This document shows, piece by piece, positions 45,317 through 51,738 of a stretch of DNA of 51,738 nt (positions are counted from its first letter, which is position 1; each line of letters begins with the position of its first letter). The stretch covers positions 1 to 51,738 of the forward strand of contig QIAN01000213.1 in NCBI GenBank assembly GCA_003225005.1, written 5' to 3'. The DNA comes from Acidobacteriota bacterium (lineage in GTDB: Bacteria > Acidobacteriota > Terriglobia > Terriglobales > Acidobacteriaceae). Made by a program: the position numbers and the translations under genes. Below the pieces are notes generated by a model, which did not search any database, was not told where the DNA came from, and saw only the letters and a program-made list of their open reading frames with translations.

Positions 45317-45463
45317 CGGTTCCGCCGCGAATACTTTCCTGTTTCCATCCCCGACATCGCTAGAATGAGCCGTAGAGACGTGAGTGGTTACGTCTCATCC
45401 CGGGCACGAACCTGGCGGCCGAAACCGAGACGTAGCAAGCTTACGTTTCTACCAAAGATTCCG

Positions 45464-46543
45464 ATGCTTGAAAGATTGGATCAAATAGAAGCCCGCTACG
45501 AAGAGCTCACCCAAGCTCTCGCATCGCCGGAGATTGTCACCGACTCGGCGAAATACCAGAAAACCGCCAAAGCACACAGTGAAATTGCACCGGTCGTCGA
45601 AAAGTATCGCGAGTACAAAGACCTGACCCGAGGCATTGTTGAAAGCAAGGTGGTGCTTGCTGAAGAAAAAGATCCTGACATGCGTGCATATGCTCAAGAA
45701 GAACTGGATCAGCTGCAATCGCGTGTCAGCGCGATTGAAGAAGAACTCAAAGCTCTGCTCCTGCCGAAAGATCCTAACGACGAGAAAAACATCATCCTCG
45801 AAATCCGCGCTGGCACCGGCGGAGACGAAGCCACGCTCTTTGCCGCTGAAATCTTCCGAATGTACACGCGCTATGCTGAAATGCAGCGTTGGAAAGTCGA
45901 AGTGCTCTCGACTTCGGAGTCGTCCGCGGGTGGACTGAAAGAAGTCATCGCCATTATCGAAGGCAAACGCGTCTATTCGCAGCTCAAGTATGAAAGCGGT
46001 GTGCACCGTGTACAACGCGTGCCAGCCACCGAACAGCAGGGGCGCATCCACACCTCCGCGGTCACGGTTGCGGTCTTACCCGAAGCTGAAGACGTCGACA
46101 TCAAGATTGAAGCCAAAGACCTCCGCATCGACACCTTCTGTTCGTCCGGACCCGGTGGCCAGTCTGTGAATACTACTTACTCTGCTGTCCGCATCACGCA
46201 CCTTCCCACCAATACGGTCGTGAGCTGCCAGGATGAAAAATCGCAGATCAAAAACCGCGAAAAAGGTATGCGCGTGTTGCGTTCGCGGCTCTACGAAATC
46301 CAGATGGAGAAGCAGCAGCAGGCCTTGGCCAAGGAGCGCAAGGCTATGGTCGGCTCTGGCGACCGCAGCGAAAAGATCCGCACCTATAACTTTCCCCAAA
46401 ACCGCCTCACTGATCACCGCATCGGTTTTACCGTTCACCAGTTAGAGTCCGTGATGGATGGCAAACTCCAGCCTTTGGTCGACGCTCTGATAACCCACTA
46501 CCAGGCTGAGAAGCTGAAACAGGAAAGCGCCAGCGTGGCGTAG
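45464..46543 (+). CDS. prfA: Peptide chain release factor 1
   Basis: A 359-residue class I release factor that reads UAA and UAG. I chose the ATG at 45464 ([17 protein letters not shown]), which gives the family's usual length; the open frame to 45365 is an extension without similarity. The stop-codon recognition motif PAT lies at residues 187-189 (VPATE), which marks RF1 and not RF2. The GGQ loop is at 231-233 (GPGGQSVN), the site methylated by PrmC. The next gene is prmC, 92 bases downstream. Confidence 0.98.
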   Translation: MLERLDQIEARYEELTQALASPEIVTDSAKYQKTAKAHSEIAPVVEKYREYKDLTRGIVESKVVLAEEKDPDMRAYAQEELDQLQSRVSAIEEELKALLLPKDPNDEKNIILEIRAGTGGDEATLFAAEIFRMYTRYAEMQRWKVEVLSTSESSAGGLKEVIAIIEGKRVYSQLKYESGVHRVQRVPATEQQGRIHTSAVTVAVLPEAEDVDIKIEAKDLRIDTFCSSGPGGQSVNTTYSAVRITHLPTNTVVSCQDEKSQIKNREKGMRVLRSRLYEIQMEKQQQALAKERKAMVGSGDRSEKIRTYNFPQNRLTDHRIGFTVHQLESVMDGKLQPLVDALITHYQAEKLKQESASVA

Positions 46544-46544
46544 G

Positions 46545-46587
46545 TTGCGCCCATGCGCTGCCCATCCTGGTTTTTTGGGGGGCGCAA
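46545..46587. repeat. Inverted repeat after prfA
   Basis: TTGCGCCC (46545-46552) and GGGCGCAA (46580-46587) are perfect complements, separated by 27 bases that contain a TTTTTT run. It starts one base after the prfA stop. It may be a weak terminator or attenuator before prmC. The loop is long. Confidence 0.4.
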
Positions 46588-46614
46588 TCCTTCCTGAGCA
46601 ACCTCGACGGGTTG

Positions 46615-46629
46615 CCTCTGTGGTGAAAT
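46615..46629. repeat. Single copy of the CTCTGTGG-type repeat before prmC
   Basis: CCTCTGTGGTGAAAT, matching the end of the copy inside the ligase gene (CTCTGTGGTAAATT) except for one change. It sits where a Shine-Dalgarno for the prmC GTG start would be expected. Confidence 0.4.
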
Positions 46630-46635
46630 AGATGG

Positions 46636-47493
46636 GTGCTCCTCAAGCAAGCACTCACTTCCGCCATCAACCGCTTAACTGCGGACCAAACTCCTTCCCC
46701 GCGCATGAATGCCGAGTTGCTCCTCATGTTCACGCTGGGCTGCGATCGCGCCTACCTGCACGCCCACCCCGAACGTGAACTGACCTTTGCAGAAGGTGAG
46801 CGTTACGTCCGGGCGCTCGGCGAACGCTCCCGCGGAATTCCCGCACAGTACATTACAGGCCACCAGGAATTCTGGGGCATGGATTTTCTCGTCACCCCCG
46901 CTGTCCTGATTCCGCGCCCGGAGACCGAACACGTGGTTGAAACCGTGCTCGAACTCACCAGTATGGGCGGCACGCTCGCGCCCGTCAGCTCTGTCCGCAT
47001 CGTAGACGTCGGTACAGGTTCGGGTTCGATCGTGCTGGCGCTAGCCAAAGAATTGCCGCAGGCGGAAATGCATGCCACCGACATTTCCTCCGCTGCTCTT
47101 GAAATCGCTCGCGCCAACGCCGCACGCCATCAGCTCGAAGAGCGCGTCCAGTTTCACTGCACGGATTTGCTCAGGGGCTTTCCCTCTTCAGGTTTCGATA
47201 TCGTTGTTTCTAACCCGCCCTATGTCGGCGAATCGGAAGCTGATCAGGTCCAACTTGAAGTCCGTAAGTTCGAGCCCCGCAACGCTGTTTTCGCTGGGCC
47301 CACGGGCGTCGAGGTGATAGAGAGCTTGATCCCCCAGGCGCAGGCCGCCCTCCGGCCTGATGGCTGGTTAGTCATGGAAATCAGCGGCACCATCGCCGAC
47401 AACGTCCAGGCGCTGTTGCATTCATGGGATGACGTTTGTGTCACGCGCGATCTGCAATCCATCCCTCGCGTCATGCGCGCCCGAAAACCATAG
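46636..47493 (+). CDS. prmC: Release factor glutamine N5-methyltransferase
   Basis: A 285-residue enzyme that methylates the GGQ Gln of RF1 and RF2. It begins with GTG at 46636 (MLLKQALTSAINRL) and has no clear Shine-Dalgarno. The N-terminal helical domain (about 1-80) is followed by the SAM domain: IPRPETEHVVE, motif I VDVGTGSGSIVLALA, and NPPY at 193-196 in VVSNPPYVGES, which binds the glutamine. The length agrees with the family. It lies after prfA in the conserved order. Confidence 0.96.
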   Translation: MLLKQALTSAINRLTADQTPSPRMNAELLLMFTLGCDRAYLHAHPERELTFAEGERYVRALGERSRGIPAQYITGHQEFWGMDFLVTPAVLIPRPETEHVVETVLELTSMGGTLAPVSSVRIVDVGTGSGSIVLALAKELPQAEMHATDISSAALEIARANAARHQLEERVQFHCTDLLRGFPSSGFDIVVSNPPYVGESEADQVQLEVRKFEPRNAVFAGPTGVEVIESLIPQAQAALRPDGWLVMEISGTIADNVQALLHSWDDVCVTRDLQSIPRVMRARKP

Positions 47494-47574
47494 TCTTGAT
47501 CCTCCACTGCGATTGCGAACCGCCCTTCCTGGAGAAAATCTTGCTTTGCCGTGGTGCCTGGAATGGGGTCTTGC

Positions 47575-48498
47575 TCAGGGGTTCAATATTGCGTCTAGCG
47601 AAGCCCTGAGCTCGCGAAAGCGGAAGGGATATCCACTCGAAATCAGCTTGCTAGGTTCCACTCTTTGGCTCCCGAGTAAGACCTCTTCGCCCATCTGTCC
47701 CAGCAGGAGTTTGACGGCGAAAGCGGGCACAGGGAGAATCGCCGGACGGGAGAGCGCCCTGGCGAGCGTCTGGGTAAATTCCGCGTTGGTCACAGGACGG
47801 GGCGCGACCACGTTCACCGGCCCCTGCAGCAGATCGGTCTTCAGGATGTGATGGATCGCGCCGACAAGATCTTGCACGTCAATCCAACTCCACCATTGGC
47901 GGCCGTCGCCGATGTTGCCGCCAAGGCCCAGCTTAAACGGCAACTGCATTTTCTGCAGTGCGCCGCCTTGGGGGCTCAGGACTACTCCAAATCGAGTCCT
48001 TGCTGTGCGAATGCCAGCTTGCTCTGCCGGGGCCGTGGCGGCCTCCCACTCCCGGCACACTCGGGCAAGAAAGCCGGTGCCCGAAGGGCTCTGCTCCCAT
48101 AACAGTTCGTCTCCACGGTGGCCATAGTAGCCAATAGCCGACGCGCAAACGAATACTCCGGGTTTCTCTCTGGTTTGGGCTAAGGCTTGCGCCAGGTTGC
48201 GCGTTCCCACGACCCGGCTATTAAGGATTTTTGCCTTCTTCGCCTCGGTCCAGCGACCGGCAATCGTTTCACCCGCAAGATGAATCACGGCATCGAAGCC
48301 GGAAACCGCTTGCGGAGCGATGGTCTGCTCTGGATCCCACGAGATGTGCTCTTCATCGGCTGTCGAATTCGAAGTTGCGCCGTTGCGAGTCAGCCGCGTT
48401 ATTCTTGCACCATTCGATTTGAGCGAAGGCAGCAGAGTTGCACCGATCGGACCGGATGCACCGCTTACCAATATCCGCGATGACTTGAGGGCGTACAT
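47575..48498 (-). CDS. TIGR01777-family NAD-dependent epimerase-like protein
   Basis: A 307-residue atypical SDR of the TIGR01777 (SulA/YfcH) family. Features in order: RILVSGASGPIGATLLPSL (dinucleotide binding), VIHLAGETIAGRWTEAKKAK, SAIGYYGHRGDE, TRFGVVLSPQGGAL, WSWIDVQDLVGAIH and a C-terminal DUF1731-like segment ending SLDAIL. It keeps no classical YxxxK pair, and the natural substrate is not known. It is convergent with prmC and divergent from the RelA/SpoT gene (191 bases). Confidence 0.92.
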   Translation of the reverse strand: MYALKSSRILVSGASGPIGATLLPSLKSNGARITRLTRNGATSNSTADEEHISWDPEQTIAPQAVSGFDAVIHLAGETIAGRWTEAKKAKILNSRVVGTRNLAQALAQTREKPGVFVCASAIGYYGHRGDELLWEQSPSGTGFLARVCREWEAATAPAEQAGIRTARTRFGVVLSPQGGALQKMQLPFKLGLGGNIGDGRQWWSWIDVQDLVGAIHHILKTDLLQGPVNVVAPRPVTNAEFTQTLARALSRPAILPVPAFAVKLLLGQMGEEVLLGSQRVEPSKLISSGYPFRFRELRASLDAILNP

Positions 48499-48608
48499 GC
48501 TGCAACAATGTAGCAGATGACCACCAGCCGTGGTTGTCCAACTCGGTACAAAGACTGCGGCGAGTCAATCAGAGCCTAAGACTGCCGCGTGTCGACCCAT
48601 CGGGACGC

Positions 48609-48614
48609 TATAAT
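48609..48614 (+). promoter_or_regulatory. TATAAT box upstream of the RelA/SpoT gene
   Basis: A perfect -10 box (in GACGCTATAATTTGAGG) in the gap before the (p)ppGpp gene. No matching TTGACA was found. A start near 48,621 would give a leader of about 70 bases. Confidence 0.35.
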
Positions 48615-48678
48615 TTGAGGCCAGGGATCCCGCGCTAGCAGTGCTTCCCCGCAGATATTGCTTAGGCAGTTTGCAGGC

Positions 48679-48684
48679 TATAAT
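48679..48684 (+). promoter_or_regulatory. Second TATAAT box next to the RelA/SpoT start codon
   Basis: A perfect TATAAT (in GGCTATAATCCGGC) ends five bases before the ATG at 48690. TTGCTT lies 15 bases upstream. If it is used, the transcript starts at or beside the A of the start codon, that is, leaderless. There is no Shine-Dalgarno before this ATG, which fits. Confidence 0.4.
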
Positions 48685-48689
48685 CCGGC

Positions 48690-50924
48690 ATGGCGAGCTT
48701 GCGCCAACAGATCGCGACCACTGCTCTGACCCTCACCAAGTTCCGCGAACTGATGCGGCGGATGCAGGAAAACCGCCCGCAGGACGATCTGTCCATCATC
48801 AAGAAAGCCTACGACTTTTCCCTCAAATATCACGAAGGCCAAAGCCGTGCTTCGGGCGATCCGTACCTCGTGCATCCTCTTGAGGTCGCGCTGGTTCTCG
48901 CCGAAATGAAGATGGATCCCGTCGCGGTTGTGGCGGGTTTGCTCCACGACTCTGTCGAAGATACTTCCGTCACCATCGGCGACATTGGCAAGGAATTTGG
49001 CGAGCAGGTGGCTCACATTGTCGAAGGCGTCACCAAGATCAGCAAGATCGACTTCGCCACCCGCGAAGAGCAGCAAGCAGAGAACCTGCGAAAGATGATG
49101 CTGGCTATGGTGGATGACATCCGCGTGGTGCTCATCAAGCTCGCCGATCGCCTGCACAATATGCGTACCTTGGAACATCTACCGCCCGAGCGTCAAAACA
49201 AGATCGCTCAGGAAACCCTGGAAATCTATGCACCCATCGCCCATCGGCTGGGCATGGGCAAAATTCGCGGTGAATTGGAAGACCTCGGCTTTCGTTTCAT
49301 CGATCCAGTCGGCTACGAACAGGTGGAAAAGGCTGTCAATGCCCGCCGCAAACAGGGCGAGGCGTTTCTTGCCAAAGTCCAGCAAACCATCAAAGACAAG
49401 CTCAAAGAGGCCGGCATCCAGGCTCAAGTCGACAGTCGTATCAAGCGACTCTACAGCATTCACAAGAAGCTGCAGCGCCAACGCATCGCTGTGGACCAGG
49501 TCTACGACCTGTGCGCATTGCGCGTGGTTACGCGTTCGCTGCAGGACTGCTACGCCGTGCTCGGCATCATTCACAATCTATGGCGTCCGGTGCCGGGGCG
49601 CATCAAGGACTTCATTGCCATGCCGCGTCCCAACTTTTACCAGTCGCTGCATACCTCAGTGATCACGGAAGACGGCACCCCGTTTGAAATCCAGATCCGT
49701 ACCGAGGAAATGCACAAGATGGCCGAGGAGGGCATCGCCGCGCACTGGAAATACAAAGACGGCCCTGTCTCCGCGCAGGACGAGCAGCGGCTTGCATGGC
49801 TGCGTCAGGTGGTGGAGTGGCAGCGCGACGTCAGTGATCCCGCTGAATTCCTTTCTGCGCTCAAGGTGGATCTCTACCCGGAAGAGGTCTACACCTTCAC
49901 GCCCAAAGGAAAAGTTGTGGTTCTTCCCCGTGATGCCACGCCCATCGATTTCGCCTACACCATCCACACTGAGGTTGGTCACACTTGCGTGGGTGCCAAA
50001 GTTAACGGCCGCATGGTGCCGCTGCGCCACAAACTGCACTCCGGCGACATTGTGGAAATCATGACCCAGCCCGGCCATAAGCCCAGCCGTGACTGGCTGG
50101 CGCTGGTCAAATCCTCGCGCTCACGCAACAAGATCAAACACTGGCTCAACCTGCATCAGCGCGAGCGCGCCATCGAAATCGGCCGCAAGCTGATCGACAA
50201 AGAGGCCCGCAAGTACCGGATCCCACTAAAAGAAATCAAAGACGAAGATCTCCTCAAGGTGGCTTCGGCTTACGGCCTGGGCAAAGTGGACGATCTGATG
50301 TCAGGAATAGGCTACGGAAAATATTCCGCCCGGCAGGTATTAGCGCGCCTTCTTCCGGCCGGTCCTGCCGCCGTCGCCGAGAGCGGGGGCGAGCGCGATC
50401 ATGCCGGCGATAGTTGGGAACAAGGAAAACCGGGCGGCATCGCCAGCGTGGTGCGCCGCGTCTTTGGCGATCACAACGCCATCACCGTCAAGGGTCAGGG
50501 CGACATGTTGGTTTACCGCGCGCGATGTTGTAACCCCATTCGCGGCGAGAGCATCGTCGGTTACATTACGCGAGGTAAAGGCGTTGCCGTCCACTCGGCC
50601 AACTGTCCGAACGTCACCAACCTTCTATACGAGCCGGAACGCCGTATCGAGGTGGAATGGGCCCGCGACGAAAGCACTCCTACTGCGTATCCTGTCAAGC
50701 TCACCGTTTTTTGCGACGACCGGTTCGGCATGCTCAAGAACATCACTGGCGTGATCGGTGACGCGCAAAGCAACATCCGCAACATTGCGGCGCACACATC
50801 CAACAGCCAGGCCAGCGTCGAAGTGGTGCTCGACATCTCCGATCTCAAGCATCTCGAGCAGATCATTGCCGGGCTGCGCAAAATACCGGGCGTGCACGAA
50901 GTTCAAAGGCTGCAGAAAATCTGA
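48690..50924 (+). CDS. Bifunctional (p)ppGpp synthetase/hydrolase (RelA/SpoT)
   Basis: A 744-residue Rsh enzyme that controls the stringent alarmone. The N-terminal HD hydrolase domain (about 30-200) has the key His at 62, HD at 86-87 and ED at 90-91 (GLLHDSVEDT), so hydrolysis should be active. The synthetase domain (about 230-365) has RIKRLYSIHKKLQRQ, VYDLCALRVV and EIQIRTEEMHKMAEEG. A TGS domain (about 400-460: VYTFTPKGKVVVLP) and a C-terminal ACT domain (about 665-740: FGMLKNITGVIGDAQ) complete it. This is the single Rsh enzyme in the window and looks like the long Rel/SpoT form. Confidence 0.96.
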   Translation: MASLRQQIATTALTLTKFRELMRRMQENRPQDDLSIIKKAYDFSLKYHEGQSRASGDPYLVHPLEVALVLAEMKMDPVAVVAGLLHDSVEDTSVTIGDIGKEFGEQVAHIVEGVTKISKIDFATREEQQAENLRKMMLAMVDDIRVVLIKLADRLHNMRTLEHLPPERQNKIAQETLEIYAPIAHRLGMGKIRGELEDLGFRFIDPVGYEQVEKAVNARRKQGEAFLAKVQQTIKDKLKEAGIQAQVDSRIKRLYSIHKKLQRQRIAVDQVYDLCALRVVTRSLQDCYAVLGIIHNLWRPVPGRIKDFIAMPRPNFYQSLHTSVITEDGTPFEIQIRTEEMHKMAEEGIAAHWKYKDGPVSAQDEQRLAWLRQVVEWQRDVSDPAEFLSALKVDLYPEEVYTFTPKGKVVVLPRDATPIDFAYTIHTEVGHTCVGAKVNGRMVPLRHKLHSGDIVEIMTQPGHKPSRDWLALVKSSRSRNKIKHWLNLHQRERAIEIGRKLIDKEARKYRIPLKEIKDEDLLKVASAYGLGKVDDLMSGIGYGKYSARQVLARLLPAGPAAVAESGGERDHAGDSWEQGKPGGIASVVRRVFGDHNAITVKGQGDMLVYRARCCNPIRGESIVGYITRGKGVAVHSANCPNVTNLLYEPERRIEVEWARDESTPTAYPVKLTVFCDDRFGMLKNITGVIGDAQSNIRNIAAHTSNSQASVEVVLDISDLKHLEQIIAGLRKIPGVHEVQRLQKI

Positions 50925-50948
50925 GGGCGGGTCAGTTCAGCAAAAACG

Positions 50949-50980
50949 CCTCTGTGTTACTCTGTGCCCTCTGTGATTTT
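50949..50980. repeat. CTCTGTG repeat (three units) between the RelA/SpoT gene and ridA
   Basis: Three CTCTGTG units start at 50950, 50960 and 50969, spaced 10 and 9 bases apart. It is the same type of repeat as at 42411 and 46615. Confidence 0.7.
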
Positions 50981-50994
50981 GTTTTGCTGGGGAG

Positions 50995-51015
50995 TGAGAA
51001 CCGAGAACTGAGAAC
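50995..51015. repeat. Tandem 7-base repeat TGAGAAC/CGAGAAC
   Basis: Three 7-base units (TGAGAAC, CGAGAAC, TGAGAAC) in perfect register just upstream of ridA. Confidence 0.75.
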
Positions 51016-51022
51016 CGCTTTC

Positions 51023-51400
51023 ATGCGCGAAGTTGTTTCCACCAAAGACGCTCCCCAGGCTATCGGCCCCTATTCTCAGGCCATTAGAGCCAATGGATTC
51101 GTCTTTGTCTCTGGACAGGTTGCTATCGATCCGGAGACCCAGCAGGTGATTGCGGGCGACGTCGCCGCCCAGACCGACCGTGTGTTGCGCAATTTATCGG
51201 AAATTCTGGAGGCCGCGGACAGCGGCCTCGGGAAGGTTGTGCGCTCCACCGTCTTTCTCAAGAACATGGGCGACTTCGCCGCCATGAACGAGGTGTATGG
51301 AAAATACTTCAGATCTGCACCGCCAGCCCGCTCCACCGTGGAAGTGGCGCGGCTGCCCAAGGATGTGCTCGTGGAAATTGATGTGATTGCGTTGGCTTAG
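51023..51400 (+). CDS. ridA: RidA family enamine/imine deaminase
   Basis: A 125-residue YjgF/RidA protein that hydrolyses reactive 2-aminoacrylate-type enamines. The ATG at 51023 gives the usual length; the frame to 50954 runs through repeats and is noncoding. Signature motifs: APQAIGPYSQAIRANGFVF, VSGQVAIDP, and the C-terminal PPARSTVEVARLPKDVLVEI with the catalytic-site Arg. Members are homotrimers in the cytosol. Confidence 0.95.
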   Translation: MREVVSTKDAPQAIGPYSQAIRANGFVFVSGQVAIDPETQQVIAGDVAAQTDRVLRNLSEILEAADSGLGKVVRSTVFLKNMGDFAAMNEVYGKYFRSAPPARSTVEVARLPKDVLVEIDVIALA

Positions 51401-51417
51401 GCCTTGCTATCGAACAC

Positions 51418-51470
51418 TTGCCAATTCAAGCGCAGAACTGCCCCTCCAATCGGCAATAGAAAATTGGCAA
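51418..51470. repeat. Inverted repeat TTGCCAATT / AATTGGCAA
   Basis: Perfect 9-base arms at 51418-51426 and 51462-51470 with a loop of 35 bases, plus a partial third copy (AATCGGCAA) in the loop. It lies between the convergent genes ridA and rpmB. Confidence 0.6.
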
Positions 51471-51515
51471 TTGAAATGAACCCTCGGCGTGCTCAGCGAC
51501 TCGGCGGTGTGTCCC

Positions 51516-51704
51516 TTAGGCCTTAACCACTTTGCCGCTGCGCAGGCAGGAAGTGCACACGCGCATGCGTTTCGTAGTGGCCCCAACCCGCGCATGAACC
51601 GGGCGCAGATTGACGTTCCAACGCCGCTTAGTCACGTTATGGGCGTGGCTGATGCGGTTTCCCGCTTGCGGCTTCTTGCCGCAGATATCACACTGCTGTG
51701 CCAT
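51516..51704 (-). CDS. rpmB: 50S ribosomal protein L28
   Basis: A complete 62-residue L28, a small protein of the large ribosomal subunit. GGAG lies about 7 bases before the ATG at 51704. Features: CDICGKKPQAGNRISHAHN at the N-terminus, KRRWNVNLRPV, and a second Cys pair near the C-terminus (VCTSCLRSGKV), so this is the zinc-binding (C+) form. It is convergent with ridA; its upstream neighbour lies outside the window. Confidence 0.96.
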   Translation of the reverse strand: MAQQCDICGKKPQAGNRISHAHNVTKRRWNVNLRPVHARVGATTKRMRVCTSCLRSGKVVKA

Positions 51705-51738
51705 GACTACTCCAGAAAGATTCAGAGCTTGATGCGCA

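Noticed and set aside
45449-46051. 200-codon minus-strand frame
   Set aside because: Antisense to prfA, Phe-rich as expected for the reverse of a Glu/Lys-rich gene.
46545-46587. Rho-independent terminator for prfA
   Set aside because: The arms are perfect, but the loop is 27 bases and the T-run lies in the loop, not after the stem; listed only as an inverted repeat.
1-51738. CRISPR array, tRNA, rRNA or intact insertion sequence
   Set aside because: I looked for regularly spaced repeats, tRNA-like ends and transposase motifs and saw none; the only repeats are short.

Overview
The window looks like a chromosomal segment of a Gram-negative (diderm) soil bacterium, most likely an Acidobacteriota of the Koribacter/Terriglobia type. 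This taxon is inferred from the gene content (LptD outer-membrane assembly protein, many PilZ/YfhO/DUF1080 proteins, an ATP-dependent DNA ligase of the LigB type, the prfA-prmC pair, moderately high GC) and from intergenic CTCTGTG-type repeats. No rRNA or tRNA is present to confirm it.

Region 1 (about 1-3,300) is a worn flank. It holds a small DUF1059 gene, a frameshifted and truncated Ser/Thr kinase, the frameshifted C-terminal half of a tyrosine integrase, a stand-alone PilZ gene and a membrane protein of unknown function.

Region 2 (about 3,400-32,700) is a large surface-polysaccharide locus. It has a Wzy/WaaL-type polymerase or ligase with what looks like a PDZ domain inserted in it, a WbaP/WcaJ-type initiating sugar-phosphate transferase, at least eight glycosyltransferase domains (GT2 and GT4), a Wzm/Wzt ABC exporter, a sulfotransferase, five SAM methyltransferase genes or domains, a 1,261-residue methyltransferase-GT2-beta-sandwich-GT4 fusion, and a translationally coupled CDP-deoxysugar block (rfbF, rfbG, an SDR reductase, a methyltransferase, a polyprenyl-phosphate GT2). 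Two convergent YfhO-type membrane proteins close it. The likely product is a sulfated and methylated polysaccharide containing a CDP-derived 6-deoxysugar. Genes 10,568-22,673 and 23,409-30,327 form two long plus-strand runs. The left part switches strand repeatedly and contains one frameshifted methyltransferase.

Region 3 (about 32,900-37,700) holds lptD, then divergently an exported DUF1080 protein and a Tat-exported Gfo/Idh/MocA oxidoreductase, a plausible extracytoplasmic keto-glycoside module.

Region 4 (about 37,900-51,738) is mostly core: a five-module c-di-GMP protein (membrane sensor, HD-GYP, GAF, GGDEF, PilZ), a CDF metal exporter, DNA ligase, a DUF1385 (YqhQ-like) protein, prfA, prmC, a TIGR01777 epimerase, a RelA/SpoT (p)ppGpp enzyme, RidA and ribosomal protein L28. 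Short dispersed repeats lie between these genes, and one copy appears to sit in frame inside the DNA ligase gene.

The most notable items are the five-module c-di-GMP protein, the three-enzyme fusion with a nearby single-domain paralogue that has lost a catalytic-type Asp, the PDZ-like insertion in the polymerase, the repeat inside the ligase gene, and a possible leaderless promoter at the RelA/SpoT gene.
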